Below are positions 10,189 through 19,433 of a stretch of DNA of 64,000 nt, one piece after another. Origin of the DNA: Chryseobacterium viscerum (lineage in GTDB: Bacteria; Bacteroidota; Bacteroidia; Flavobacteriales; Weeksellaceae); assembly GCF_002899945.2 (NCBI RefSeq), contig NZ_PPEG02000004.1, forward strand, positions 434,001-498,000. The letters run 5' to 3'. The notes beneath the pieces were generated by a model. The model was not told the origin of the DNA. It saw nothing but the letters and a program-made list of their open reading frames with translations, and did no database searches. The stretch's first letter is position 1. Every line of letters begins with the position of its first letter. A program made the translations under genes and the position numbers.

Positions 10189-11112
10189 ATGATTCTTAAA
10201 GAAATAGTTGAAAAGCTTAAGCCTGTAAAGATAATAGGAGATGTTGAAAAAAATGTTGTGAATGCTATTCAGTTAGATGAGGAAAATCAGAGAGATGATG
10301 TACTCATGTGGGTGTCTGCCAAGTTTAGTCATAAACTTAAAAATATTTCTAAAGGTATCATTTTATGTGGTAGTCTACCAGAGGTTGTACATAATGATTG
10401 TACATATTTGCTGTTCGAAAACCCAAGATTAGCATTTCAGAAGGTTCTTTCAGAATTTTTTATGCCAGCAAAAAAAAGGGGGATATCCCATACTGCAATT
10501 ATTGGAAATAATGTTGAAATTGGAAAAGATGTATACATAGGGGAATTTGTTGTGATAGAAGATAATTCTGTCATTGGATCTTATACAACTATTGACCATC
10601 ATACAACAATTAAGCACGAAACTATTATTGGTGAGAATGTTATTATTGGAGCTAATAATACGATTGGTGGTGTCGGATTTGGATATGAGAAAGATGAAGC
10701 TGGAGAATATGTTTTCATTCCTCATATAGGAAACGTAGTTATAGGGGATAATGTAGAAATAGGGAATAATACCTGTATAGACAGAGCTGTATTAGGCAGT
10801 ACAATTCTTATGGATAATGTAAAAGTGGATAATCTTGTTCATATTGCTCATGGCGTACAAATTGGAAAGAATAGCCTTGTTATTGCTAACGCAATGGTAG
10901 CCGGAAGTGTGGTGATAGGTGAAAATACCTGGATAGCTCCGTCTTCTTCTATAATAAACCAAAAGAAAATCGGAAATAATGTCACTATTGGATTATCTGC
11001 TGTTGTTGTAAAGAATGTTGAAGATGGCCAAACGGTCATTGGAAGTCCTGCGGAAGAAATATCTGTAGCTCTTAACAAGAAAAAAATTATGAACGAAAAA
11101 TTATTTAAATAG
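10189..11112 (+). CDS. LpxD-like N-acyltransferase of the polysaccharide cluster
   Basis: A 307-residue left-handed beta-helix protein with an LpxD-like N-terminal domain (residues 1 to about 95) followed by many hexapeptide repeats. The catalytic His is retained in HIAHGVQIG. True lpxD is at 41787, so this copy probably does not serve lipid A. Its place directly after a PIG-L deacetylase suggests that it re-acylates an exposed amino group on a capsule or O-antigen sugar. The acyl donor cannot be told from the sequence; small acyl groups from CoA or a hydroxyacyl-ACP are both possible. The C terminus ends in a short helical tail. Confidence 0.8.
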   Translation: MILKEIVEKLKPVKIIGDVEKNVVNAIQLDEENQRDDVLMWVSAKFSHKLKNISKGIILCGSLPEVVHNDCTYLLFENPRLAFQKVLSEFFMPAKKRGISHTAIIGNNVEIGKDVYIGEFVVIEDNSVIGSYTTIDHHTTIKHETIIGENVIIGANNTIGGVGFGYEKDEAGEYVFIPHIGNVVIGDNVEIGNNTCIDRAVLGSTILMDNVKVDNLVHIAHGVQIGKNSLVIANAMVAGSVVIGENTWIAPSSSIINQKKIGNNVTIGLSAVVVKNVEDGQTVIGSPAEEISVALNKKKIMNEKLFK

Positions 11113-11114
11113 TT

Positions 11115-12389
11115 TTGAATTTTAAAAATATTTTAAATAGTGTAAAATCGAATTCTTTTTTACAAAATGTAGCAATCCTGTCTAGTGGAACTGTTATCAG
11201 TCAGCTAATAGTAATTGCTACTTCTCCTCTTCTTTCACGAATGTATTCTGTTGAATCATTCGGAATTCTTTCTATTTTTACAAGTTTCACTGTATTTTTA
11301 GCAGTCCTTTCAACGGGGCGTTATGAATTGGCTATTGGTCTTCCAAAAGAAGAAGATAGAGCTTCAGCAATTTTTAAACTAATTATTTATATTGCCATTT
11401 CAGTATCCTCATTATATTTTATAATAATTTTTTTATTGAAAAATGTTTTTCATGTCCATGATAAAACGCAATTTCTCTCCAATAATGAGGTCTACATAGC
11501 TCCATTGTATATTTTTTTTGGTGCTATTTATTCTGCATTGGGATACTGGAATCAAAGAAATAAAAAGTATAAAAAAATTACTTTTGGAAATGCAATACAA
11601 GTAATCACATCTTGTATATTCAGTATTATTTTTGGAATCCTAGGTTACAGTAATGGGATGATAATAGGAATGATAATAGGAATCTTTAGCTCTATACTTT
11701 ATTTACTTTTAACAGATAATCAGTTAAGATTTTTTTTAAAATCTCAATGGCATGACCTAAAAAGTGTTGCAAAAGAATATTCCTCTTTCCCTAGATATAT
11801 GATCATTTCTGATATGTCACTTACAGCCTGTCAGCAATTTATTCCAATATTATTTTCTATTCTGTATAGTACTACAATTGTTGGTTTTTTTTCAATGGCC
11901 AACAGAATGATCAGACTTCCAAATATTGTTATTACGACTTCAGTAGGAAATATTTTCAGAAATGAAGCTATTGACGAAATCAGAGAAAAAGGAAATTGCC
12001 GAGCACTTTATAGATCTACCATTAAAAAGCTTATTCTGATGTCTTTTCCTATTTATTTAGCAGTATTCTTGATATCGCCTAAATTGTTTGTTTTTGTTTT
12101 TGGTGAAAAATGGGAAGTCGCTGGCTATTTTGCTAGAATCTTATCTGTAATGCTCTTGATAGAATTTGTTGTTACTCCTCTTAATACTTTATTTTATGTG
12201 GTAGGTAAACAAAAAATATTGATGAGATTGCAAGTAGTAAATGCACTACTGGTATTTATTTCAATCTATTCAGGATATTATTTCTTTTCAGATTATTATA
12301 TTTCGTTGATATTATTTTCTGGAGTTTCTATTTTATGTAATATTGTTTTCTTAATTTTTACAAATAAATTATCAAAAGGTGCACATTGA
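11115..12389 (+). CDS. wzx: Wzx-like O-unit flippase (MATE/MOP superfamily)
   Basis: About 424 residues with some 12 hydrophobic segments, starting with SNSFLQNVAILSSGTVISQL, the usual opening of polysaccharide flippases (Polysacc_synt family). It moves the undecaprenyl-diphosphate-linked repeat unit across the inner membrane. The start is most likely the TTG at 11115, two bases after the previous stop; the first in-frame ATG falls inside the first conserved helical region and would cut it. Its end overlaps the Wzy-like gene by 11 bases. Confidence 0.85.
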   Translation: MNFKNILNSVKSNSFLQNVAILSSGTVISQLIVIATSPLLSRMYSVESFGILSIFTSFTVFLAVLSTGRYELAIGLPKEEDRASAIFKLIIYIAISVSSLYFIIIFLLKNVFHVHDKTQFLSNNEVYIAPLYIFFGAIYSALGYWNQRNKKYKKITFGNAIQVITSCIFSIIFGILGYSNGMIIGMIIGIFSSILYLLLTDNQLRFFLKSQWHDLKSVAKEYSSFPRYMIISDMSLTACQQFIPILFSILYSTTIVGFFSMANRMIRLPNIVITTSVGNIFRNEAIDEIREKGNCRALYRSTIKKLILMSFPIYLAVFLISPKLFVFVFGEKWEVAGYFARILSVMLLIEFVVTPLNTLFYVVGKQKILMRLQVVNALLVFISIYSGYYFFSDYYISLILFSGVSILCNIVFLIFTNKLSKGAH

Positions 12390-13557
12390 AAAAATAAATA
12401 AATTACAAGTTACTTTTTTAGTATTGATGCTATATGGGTATGAACTGATATCTTTTTTTCCTAGTTTACTAAATATGGAGTCATCAAGGCCTGTATCTGT
12501 AGCTTATAGAGTATTTGTATTTTTTCTTGGAACTTTGGTCATATTAAAAAATAAACCTAGATTAACCAATCAACACTTTTTAATATATTTTTTTTGGGGT
12601 CTGTATTTGGTAAGACTTTTTTATGATACTACACTGACTTCAAAAACAATACAGTCTCCATTGGGAGACCTATGGGCTTTTTCTGCTTCTATCCTGATAT
12701 GCACTTTTGCATGTGCCACATATTTTTCGAAAGATACTATTATATCAGTAAGAAAGTGGGTGCTGATTATCTTATATATTGTTAACATTTGGGGGTTATA
12801 TAATAATATTACAAATCCACAGATAGTTCCCGATGATGTATTAGTTAGAGCCGATGCAAATGCTGCCCTTAATACGGTTTCATTCGGAAGATCAGCTGCA
12901 GTTATGTTCTTTATTTGTTTTACCATGTTTTTAGGTAAAAATAAGCTCTGGCATAAGATTATACTTGCTGTTGGGATGGGACTCAGCTTTTTTAATTTAT
13001 TTATGGCGGGATCAAGAGGTCCATTATTACAGCTAATAATTGTTGTCATTGTATATCTATTCTATGCAAGACACCTCATTCAGAAAAAATATGTCTTTCT
13101 ATTTATTGTAGTAACAGTTGCAATATTCAGTTTCTTTCCAGAATATTTAAATATTTCAGATTTAATTTTTGAAAGGTTTAAAGAAACAGGGTTTTCATCT
13201 AATGACAGTGACCGATATAGGGCAGAATTATTTAAATCTGCCTGGAATCAATTTCTTGATCATCCTTTCTTCGGCGATTCTGTTGAAACGATCTTTGGAG
13301 GAACATATCCCCATAATTTACTGCTTGAATCTTTAATGGCATTAGGCTTTTTAGGAGGAATAATGGCTGTAATTATTATAATTGTAGCACTTATTAATGC
13401 ATTAAAATTTATAAAAATCCCTTATTACAATTGGATTGGGGCAATATTGCTAATGGATATTATTGCTTCTTTTTCGTCAGGCTCTATAGCAAATTACATA
13501 TTGTTTTGGCCTTTATTATCATTAACTATCAGTAAGAACTTAAAAAATGGAAAGTAA
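12379..13557 (+). CDS. wzy: Wzy/WaaL-like O-antigen polymerase or ligase, copy 1
   Basis: A 392-residue membrane protein with around ten transmembrane segments. A large periplasmic loop near residues 255-310 holds the motif GTYPHNLLLE, and an AGSRGP motif lies in the middle; both are typical of the O-antigen ligase/polymerase superfamily (Wzy_C). The likely start is GTG at 12379, overlapping wzx by 11 bases; the next in-frame ATG is at 12427 inside helix 1. A second protein of the same fold is encoded at 23844. One may polymerise repeat units and the other may act as ligase or on a second glycan, but the sequence does not say which. Confidence 0.8.
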   Translation: MHIEKINKLQVTFLVLMLYGYELISFFPSLLNMESSRPVSVAYRVFVFFLGTLVILKNKPRLTNQHFLIYFFWGLYLVRLFYDTTLTSKTIQSPLGDLWAFSASILICTFACATYFSKDTIISVRKWVLIILYIVNIWGLYNNITNPQIVPDDVLVRADANAALNTVSFGRSAAVMFFICFTMFLGKNKLWHKIILAVGMGLSFFNLFMAGSRGPLLQLIIVVIVYLFYARHLIQKKYVFLFIVVTVAIFSFFPEYLNISDLIFERFKETGFSSNDSDRYRAELFKSAWNQFLDHPFFGDSVETIFGGTYPHNLLLESLMALGFLGGIMAVIIIIVALINALKFIKIPYYNWIGAILLMDIIASFSSGSIANYILFWPLLSLTISKNLKNGK

Positions 13558-14734
13558 AAAAATAGTAATGCTCCAAGATTTTTTTGGATTAAATTATACT
13601 TACCAGGAAAATCTTTTGACAAAATATTATATTGAACAAGGACATAATGTTGTAATGATTTCATCAACATACGAATCTGTATTTGATTACACACATGACA
13701 ATTATGATAAAAATAAAAAAGGATCAGTATCTGAGCATCTAGGTGCAAAAATTATTAGAATCCCTTATAGTGTAAATATATTACATAAATTAAAAAAACA
13801 TCCTGGAGTTTATGAAATCTTAGATCGAGAAAAGCCAGATCTAATATATGCACATGATATACATCTTAACTTAAAAGAAGCTGTTAAGTATGTGAAAAAG
13901 AACCCAGAATGTAGAATTATTATGGATTATCATGCAGACTTTAGTAATTCTGCCCACGGTTGGATTTCTTTAAATATATTGCATAAAATAATAAGAAAAC
14001 ATATTTTATATAAGTATATAAAGTATATAAAAGCTATTTATCCTGTAATTCCTGCTAGTGCAGATTTTCTTAATCAAGTTTATAATGTACCTTATAAAGA
14101 TATGAAATTACTTCCTTTAGGCTGTGATTATTTAAAATCTACTGATATAATGGAGCATACAGACATATCTGCTATCAAAAGTAGATTTGGAATTAAAGAA
14201 AACGATTTTGTGTTAATTACAGGTGGAAAATTTGATCCGTTAAAAAGAACAGAAGTATTAATAAAAGCAGTTGAGCAAATTAATGATCCAAATATCCATC
14301 TTATTGTATTTGGTAAAGCAAGTGATCAACATCTTGAGTATGAAGATATGTTGAAGAAAATACCCGAAAAATCAAATATACATTTTACAGGTTGGTTAGA
14401 TGGGGATTCTATACTTGAGCTAATGACTGTATGTGATATGGCAATTTATCCTGCAAGTCAATCCGTAATTTGGCAACAATCTATTGGGATGCATCTACCT
14501 CTTTTAATTGGTGACTTAGGTGGACAAGATCCGGAATATTTGAATTTACATGATAATATTATTACATTGAAGCCAGGTGAAATCACTTCGGAAAATATGA
14601 TCAAACATATTACCCATTTGAAGAGCAATCCGGAATTGGTAAAAAAAATGAAGTTAGGTGCCAAAAAAGTAGCAGCTGAATATTTGGATTATAGAATTAT
14701 TTGTAATACTACACTGGAGGTATTTGAGTCCTAA
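13547..14734 (+). CDS. GT4-family glycosyltransferase
   Basis: A 395-residue GT-B fold glycosyltransferase. The C-terminal half shows the usual family 4 elements: FVLITGGKFDPLKRTEVLI as the start of the donor domain, GWLDGDSILELM, and the strand VCDMAIYPASQSV near the expected E-x7-E region, where the second half of the motif is not canonical. It overlaps the Wzy-like gene by 11 bases. It should add one sugar to the lipid-linked repeat unit in the cytoplasm. Donor and acceptor are not predictable here. Confidence 0.78.
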   Translation: MESKKIVMLQDFFGLNYTYQENLLTKYYIEQGHNVVMISSTYESVFDYTHDNYDKNKKGSVSEHLGAKIIRIPYSVNILHKLKKHPGVYEILDREKPDLIYAHDIHLNLKEAVKYVKKNPECRIIMDYHADFSNSAHGWISLNILHKIIRKHILYKYIKYIKAIYPVIPASADFLNQVYNVPYKDMKLLPLGCDYLKSTDIMEHTDISAIKSRFGIKENDFVLITGGKFDPLKRTEVLIKAVEQINDPNIHLIVFGKASDQHLEYEDMLKKIPEKSNIHFTGWLDGDSILELMTVCDMAIYPASQSVIWQQSIGMHLPLLIGDLGGQDPEYLNLHDNIITLKPGEITSENMIKHITHLKSNPELVKKMKLGAKKVAAEYLDYRIICNTTLEVFES

Positions 14735-14742
14735 ATTTTAAA

Positions 14743-15954
14743 ATGAGAAAAATTTTTCAAATCAGTAGTGAAGTTAATAGTGGTTCTGTAGGAAGAATAG
14801 CTGAACAAATTGGTGAGCAGGTACTAGCCAAAGGATGGGAGAGTTATATAGCTTACGCAAGAGATAACTTACCAAGTAAATCTAATACAATTAGAATTGG
14901 AAATAATTTAGATATAATTTCTCATGTATTATTAACAAGATTAAAGGATCGACACGGGTTTGGTTCCAAGAGAGCAACCTTACAATTAATTGATAAGATA
15001 AAAAAGATTGAACCAGATATTATTCAGCTGCAGCATGTACATGGATATTTCATTAATATAGAAATATTATTTAATTTTTTGGCTGAATATAATGTACCTG
15101 TTGTTTGGACCTTTCATGACTGTTGGTCTTTTACAGGCCACTGTGCTCATTTTGAACTGGTAGGATGTCAAAAATGGCAGCTTCAATGTAAAGAATGTCC
15201 TCAGACTTTTGAATATCCAAAGTCTTATAAGGATAATTCGTATCAGAATTATATTGATAAAAAAAGATTATTTAATTCTATTAAAAACTTAACAATAGTT
15301 CCTGTTTCCAATTGGCTCGGTGAGGAAACAAAAAAATCATTTTTACAGAATAATCATATTGAAGTAATTCAAAATGGTATTGACATAGATACATTTTTCT
15401 ACAAAGACAGTAGTTTATTGAAAGAAAAGCATTTGTCTTCAGGAAAATTTGTTATACTTGGTGTAGCAAGTCCATGGACTGAAAAAAAAGGATTACAGTA
15501 CTTTGTAGAACTAGCAGGAAAATTGAATTCTGATTTTCAAATTATTTTAATAGGGCTTAGTAAAAATCAGATTAGGAAACTTCCTGCCCATATTATTGGG
15601 TTGGAGCGTACAGAGAATGTTGAGGAACTTGTCGGATATTATTCCTTGGCAGATGTCTTTGTAAACCCAACATTAGAAGATACTTTTCCCACAACAAATT
15701 TAGAAGCTCAGTCATGTGGTACACCGGTGATTACCTTTAGATCAGGTGGATCTCCGGAAGCTGTGAATGAAAAAACCGGAATTGTGGTTGAAAAGGGAGA
15801 TTTAAAAGGTCTTATTACAGCAATTGAACAAATTAAAGATAATGGTAAGATATTTTATTCGGAACATTGCAGAAAAAGAGCAGAATTTCTTTTTGATAAA
15901 AAAAGTAAGTTTACAGAATATATAAAACTATATGAAAATATATTAAATAAATAA
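14743..15954 (+). CDS. GT4-family glycosyltransferase with Cys-rich N-terminal segment
   Basis: A 403-residue GT-B glycosyltransferase of family 4, similar in outline to the WcaC-type group. The N-terminal domain contains WTFHDCWSFTGHCAHF followed by more Cys residues (GCQKWQLQCKEC), a feature of this subgroup. The donor-binding domain contains the E-x7-E type stretch FPTTNLEAQSCGTPVITF. It probably adds one sugar of the repeat unit. A 39-base gap separates it from the next gene, larger than most in this cluster. Confidence 0.83.
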   Translation: MRKIFQISSEVNSGSVGRIAEQIGEQVLAKGWESYIAYARDNLPSKSNTIRIGNNLDIISHVLLTRLKDRHGFGSKRATLQLIDKIKKIEPDIIQLQHVHGYFINIEILFNFLAEYNVPVVWTFHDCWSFTGHCAHFELVGCQKWQLQCKECPQTFEYPKSYKDNSYQNYIDKKRLFNSIKNLTIVPVSNWLGEETKKSFLQNNHIEVIQNGIDIDTFFYKDSSLLKEKHLSSGKFVILGVASPWTEKKGLQYFVELAGKLNSDFQIILIGLSKNQIRKLPAHIIGLERTENVEELVGYYSLADVFVNPTLEDTFPTTNLEAQSCGTPVITFRSGGSPEAVNEKTGIVVEKGDLKGLITAIEQIKDNGKIFYSEHCRKRAEFLFDKKSKFTEYIKLYENILNK

Positions 15955-15993
15955 ACTTAGTTTGTATTTTAGGATCAATTAAAATATTTTAAT

Positions 15994-16905
15994 ATGAAAA
16001 AAATAGTGCTACTGTTGTTGTTTTTCTTTATATCATGTACTTCATCCTCACAAATGAAGAACAATCAAACGAAATTTTATTATTCGCTTGGAAAGATGGG
16101 AAGTAATGCAGAGAATTATTTAAAAAGTATAGGAAGTGAAGAAGTTGGATTTTTGGATGAAGGGCAATTTATTTCTAAAACTAATGACAAATACTTGTTT
16201 CTTCCAGATTTACTGGAAAAAGAAATTAATAGAGGAATACCTGATAAGAATCGAAAAGGACTAGTCTATATAGATCTTGAGATGCCTTTTGAAGATATGT
16301 TTGGAAAAGATAATAAAAACGCTATGAAGGCGATGGATTATTGTCTGAAAGTACTCAGATATGCTAAAAAACTCAGACCCAATATTAAATTTGGGTTTTA
16401 TGCAATTCCTTTCACTAGTGTATGGAGTCCCAATGAGGAGTTCTTTGCACAACAGAATAAATTTGCACCTTTATTGAAAGAATGTGATGTTTTTTTTCCA
16501 TCACTATACACTTTTTATAGTAACCCTGCTGCGATCCTTGCTAACGGAAATTATTTGGGTAATAATATTGATGGCCTCTTAAAATTGGGAATAATATATA
16601 AAAAGCCTGTTTATGTATTTATGTGGCATAGATATCATAATAGTAATGAAAAAGATAGTATGAAGGAAATTCCCGATCGTATATGGAAGGATCAAATAGA
16701 AACTCTTGCCAGTCAAAATGTAAATGGTAAATTTGTGGATGGAATTTTATGGTGGGGAGCTGATGCCTATTTTTACGATAGACCGGAAGCTGAGAATATG
16801 AGAAAGGAATTCAAAGGAACATTAAGCAATTTCATTATTCATAATGATGAAACAATAATAAAGAAGGCAAAGATAATAAACGACATTTTACAAAGTAAAA
16901 AATGA
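15994..16905 (+). CDS. lipoprotein resembling hyaluronidase (GH56-like glycosidase)
   Basis: A 303-residue protein with a lipoprotein signal (FISC, lipidated Cys15). The rest looks like the TIM barrel of GH56 hyaluronidases: a strand ending in D-x-E (VYIDLEMPFE, Asp94 and Glu96), matching the catalytic D-x-E of that family; KFGFYAIPF at 132-140, matching its W/F-G-F-Y-x-x-P strand; FFPSLY at 167-172; and PVYVFMWHRYH at 205-215. The fold match is by eye, so the family call is tentative. It lies inside the biosynthesis cluster and overlaps the WbpG-like gene by 4 bases, so it may trim or release the polymer at the outer membrane. Confidence 0.6.
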   Translation: MKKIVLLLLFFFISCTSSSQMKNNQTKFYYSLGKMGSNAENYLKSIGSEEVGFLDEGQFISKTNDKYLFLPDLLEKEINRGIPDKNRKGLVYIDLEMPFEDMFGKDNKNAMKAMDYCLKVLRYAKKLRPNIKFGFYAIPFTSVWSPNEEFFAQQNKFAPLLKECDVFFPSLYTFYSNPAAILANGNYLGNNIDGLLKLGIIYKKPVYVFMWHRYHNSNEKDSMKEIPDRIWKDQIETLASQNVNGKFVDGILWWGADAYFYDRPEAENMRKEFKGTLSNFIIHNDETIIKKAKIINDILQSKK

Positions 16906-18047
16906 TGAATAACAGACCATATCAAATCTGTACTAAAACTATAATGGACACTACAGACCCTAATATTATTTTTAATGAAAAGGGCGAAAGTGATTATTAT
17001 ACCAATTTTAAAGAAAATATAGAACCCAACTGGCATACAGATCAGCAAGGATATGATGAATTGATGAAAATTGCTGATAAAATCAAAAAAACATCTAAGA
17101 ATAAAGATTTTGATTGTATTATAGGGTTAAGTGGAGGACTTGATAGTTCTTATGCTGCTTACGTAGCAAAAGAAATCATGGGAATTCGTCCTTTGATTTT
17201 CCACGTGGATGCAGGATGGAATACTGATAAAGCAGTTGGTAATATTGAAAAACTGATCAACGGACTGAATCTGGACCTATATACCGAAGTAATCAACTGG
17301 GAGGAAATGAAAGATCTGCAGGTTGCCTTTTTGAAATCTCAGATTTCAGATCAGGATTTACCTCAGGATTATGCCTTCTTTTCCGGACTTTACAAATTTG
17401 CAAGAAAAAATAAAATCAACTATGTCCTTACAGGAAGCAATTTCTCTACTGAGTGCTGTAGAGAACCCGAGGAGTGGGGCGGTTTTCCAGGAATAGATAC
17501 TACCTTAGTAAAAGATATACATTCTAAATTTGGAAAAAGATCGCTTAAAACATTTCCATTAGTAGATATTCTTTCATACAAAATTCTTTATAAATATGTT
17601 TACGGAATGGAAGTATTCAAACCATTGAATCTTGTCCCGTTTAACAAGAAAGATGCAGAATCACTTTTGGTGGATAAATTCGGCTGGGAGCCATTTCAGC
17701 ATAAGCACCATGAGTCAAGATTTACACGTTTTTATGAAGATTACTGGCTTCCAAGAAAATTTGGCTACCAAAAAAGGAAAGCTCATTTTTCGTCACTTAT
17801 TCTTACAGGGCAAATGACTCGTGAAGAAGCTTTGGACAGAGTTTCAAGACCTGAACTTTCAGAAGAATTCCTTCAAAAAGAATTTGAATATGTGGCTAAT
17901 AAATTGGATCTTACAAAAGAAGAACTGCAACAGATCTTTGAAGGTAAAAACAAGACTTATAAAGATTATAAAAATAAAATGGGCATTATCAAATTCGGTG
18001 CTCAAACTATGCAAAAGCTAGGTTTAGAAAAGAGACTATTCAGATGA
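16902..18047 (+). CDS. wbpG: N-acetyl-sugar amidotransferase (WbpG/PseA-like)
   Basis: A 381-residue enzyme with an ATP-pyrophosphatase PP-loop, SGGLDSS at residues 77-83, and the family segment TGSNFSTECCREPEEWGG. In Pseudomonas O-antigen synthesis WbpG uses ammonia from a HisH/HisF-like partner to turn an acetamido group into an acetamidino group. Here the hisH- and hisF-like genes follow at once, with a 4-base overlap. Many relatives start with two CxxC pairs; this protein has CTKT (Cys10 only) and SDYY in the corresponding places, so it probably lacks that metal site. ATGs at 16902 and 16905 are both possible. Confidence 0.88.
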   Translation: MMNNRPYQICTKTIMDTTDPNIIFNEKGESDYYTNFKENIEPNWHTDQQGYDELMKIADKIKKTSKNKDFDCIIGLSGGLDSSYAAYVAKEIMGIRPLIFHVDAGWNTDKAVGNIEKLINGLNLDLYTEVINWEEMKDLQVAFLKSQISDQDLPQDYAFFSGLYKFARKNKINYVLTGSNFSTECCREPEEWGGFPGIDTTLVKDIHSKFGKRSLKTFPLVDILSYKILYKYVYGMEVFKPLNLVPFNKKDAESLLVDKFGWEPFQHKHHESRFTRFYEDYWLPRKFGYQKRKAHFSSLILTGQMTREEALDRVSRPELSEEFLQKEFEYVANKLDLTKEELQQIFEGKNKTYKDYKNKMGIIKFGAQTMQKLGLEKRLFR

Positions 18048-18658
18048 TAACAATTATAGATTATGGTGTAGGTAATATCAATGCTTTTGTAAATGTTTAC
18101 AAAAGAGTAGATGTTCCTGTTAAAATTGCCAGAACAAAAGAAGATCTGGAAGGAGCTCAAAAACTTATTCTTCCGGGAGTAGGACACTTTGATCATGCAA
18201 TGACTCAGCTGAATAATTCCGGCATGAGAGAGAGGCTTGATGATTTAGTGCTGAATCATAAAGTACCTGTTATTGGAATCTGCGTAGGAATGCAAATGAT
18301 GGCAAACAACAGTGAAGAGGGAAGTATGGAAGGTTTGAAATGGATTGATGCTACCGTTAGAAAATTTGACGAGACTAAAATTCAACAGGTAACCAGATTA
18401 CCTCATATGGGTTGGAATGATGTAAAACCAGTTAAAGATGTAGGATTATTTAAAGGATTAGAAGATAATTCTATTTTTTATTTTCTTCATACTTATTATT
18501 TTGAGTGCAATAATAATGAAGATATTATGGCAGTTACAGAGTATGGAGGAGAATTTGCTTCCGCTGCCCATCATGAGAATAAATACGGAATACAATTTCA
18601 TCCGGAAAAAAGTCACCATTATGGTGAGATTTTGTTACACAATTTTGCTAAACTTTAA
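18044..18658 (+). CDS. hisH2: HisH-like glutaminase subunit for sugar amidation (HisH2)
   Basis: A 204-residue class I glutamine amidotransferase of the HisH type. The catalytic triad looks complete: Cys80 in GICVGMQMM, with His186 and Glu188 in IQFHPEKSHH. It should hydrolyse glutamine to feed ammonia to a synthase partner. No other histidine biosynthesis gene is nearby. It sits between wbpG and a hisF-like gene, the order known from Pseudomonas B-band O-antigen clusters, so its client is most likely WbpG rather than histidine synthesis. The start ATG overlaps the wbpG stop by 4 bases. Confidence 0.88.
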   Translation: MITIIDYGVGNINAFVNVYKRVDVPVKIARTKEDLEGAQKLILPGVGHFDHAMTQLNNSGMRERLDDLVLNHKVPVIGICVGMQMMANNSEEGSMEGLKWIDATVRKFDETKIQQVTRLPHMGWNDVKPVKDVGLFKGLEDNSIFYFLHTYYFECNNNEDIMAVTEYGGEFASAAHHENKYGIQFHPEKSHHYGEILLHNFAKL

Positions 18659-18664
18659 GAGTCC

Positions 18665-19429
18665 ATGTTAAGACCAAGAATTATACCTTCTCTTCTTATA
18701 CAAGATAACGGGCTGGTAAAAACAGTTAATTTCAAAAATCCTAAATATGTAGGAGATCCTATTAATGCAGTAAGAATTTTCAATGAGAAAGAAGTTGATG
18801 AACTTGCTATATTTGATATTGATGCAACAGCGAAAGGATTAGAACCTAACTATAGTTTAATTGAGAGAATTGCCAATCAGTCAAGAATGCCTCTTTGCTA
18901 TGGAGGTGGTGTAAAAACCGTTGAACAAGCCCAGAAGATTTTTGGTCTTGGAATCGAAAAAATAGCACTTTCATCAGCTGTTGTTCAAAACCCGTCATTA
19001 ATTAGCCAAATTGCAGAAAGGGTAGGAGCGCAAAGTGTTATTGTTGTTTTGGATGTAAAGAAAAAGCTTTTTGGGGGATATGAAGTTTATACCCATAATG
19101 GAAAAAAATCTACGGGAATTAATCCTTTTAAATTCGCAGAAGAAGCTCAGAAATTAGGGGCTGGTGAAATTATTATCAACTCAATCGATCAGGATGGGGT
19201 GATGAAAGGATATGATCTTGGATTAATAGATAAAGTAAGAGAAAAAATTTCATTACCACTTACTGTATTAGGTGGTGCAGGCTCTTTGAATGATATCAAA
19301 CAGGTAATTGATAAACATGGTATTATTGGAGTTGCAGCAGGTAGTTTATTTGTTTTTAAAGGAGTATACAAAGCCGTATTAATAAACTATCCTTCTTTTG
19401 ATGAAAAAGAAGCAATAAGGCAAAAATAG
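18665..19429 (+). CDS. hisF2: HisF-like cyclase paralog for sugar amidation (HisF2)
   Basis: A 254-residue (beta/alpha)8 barrel of the HisF family. It aligns without gaps to Thermotoga maritima HisF through residue 130, from my memory of that sequence. The catalytic Asp11 of true HisF is Leu11 here (PSLLIQDNGL), while Asp130 is kept (IVVLDVKK). Loss of Asp11 argues against IGP/AICAR formation and for a role as ammonia conduit or scaffold between HisH2 and the WbpG-like enzyme. It follows hisH2 by 6 bases. Confidence 0.88.
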   Translation: MLRPRIIPSLLIQDNGLVKTVNFKNPKYVGDPINAVRIFNEKEVDELAIFDIDATAKGLEPNYSLIERIANQSRMPLCYGGGVKTVEQAQKIFGLGIEKIALSSAVVQNPSLISQIAERVGAQSVIVVLDVKKKLFGGYEVYTHNGKKSTGINPFKFAEEAQKLGAGEIIINSIDQDGVMKGYDLGLIDKVREKISLPLTVLGGAGSLNDIKQVIDKHGIIGVAAGSLFVFKGVYKAVLINYPSFDEKEAIRQK

Positions 19430-19433
19430 TTAT

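Noticed and set aside
13494..13748. minus-strand frame across the Wzy/glycosyltransferase junction
   Set aside because: Covers conserved parts of two plus-strand genes and has no promoter or family resemblance.
16902..19429. hisH/hisF genes as part of a histidine operon
   Set aside because: No other his genes are present, wbpG overlaps hisH2, and HisF2 lacks catalytic Asp11.
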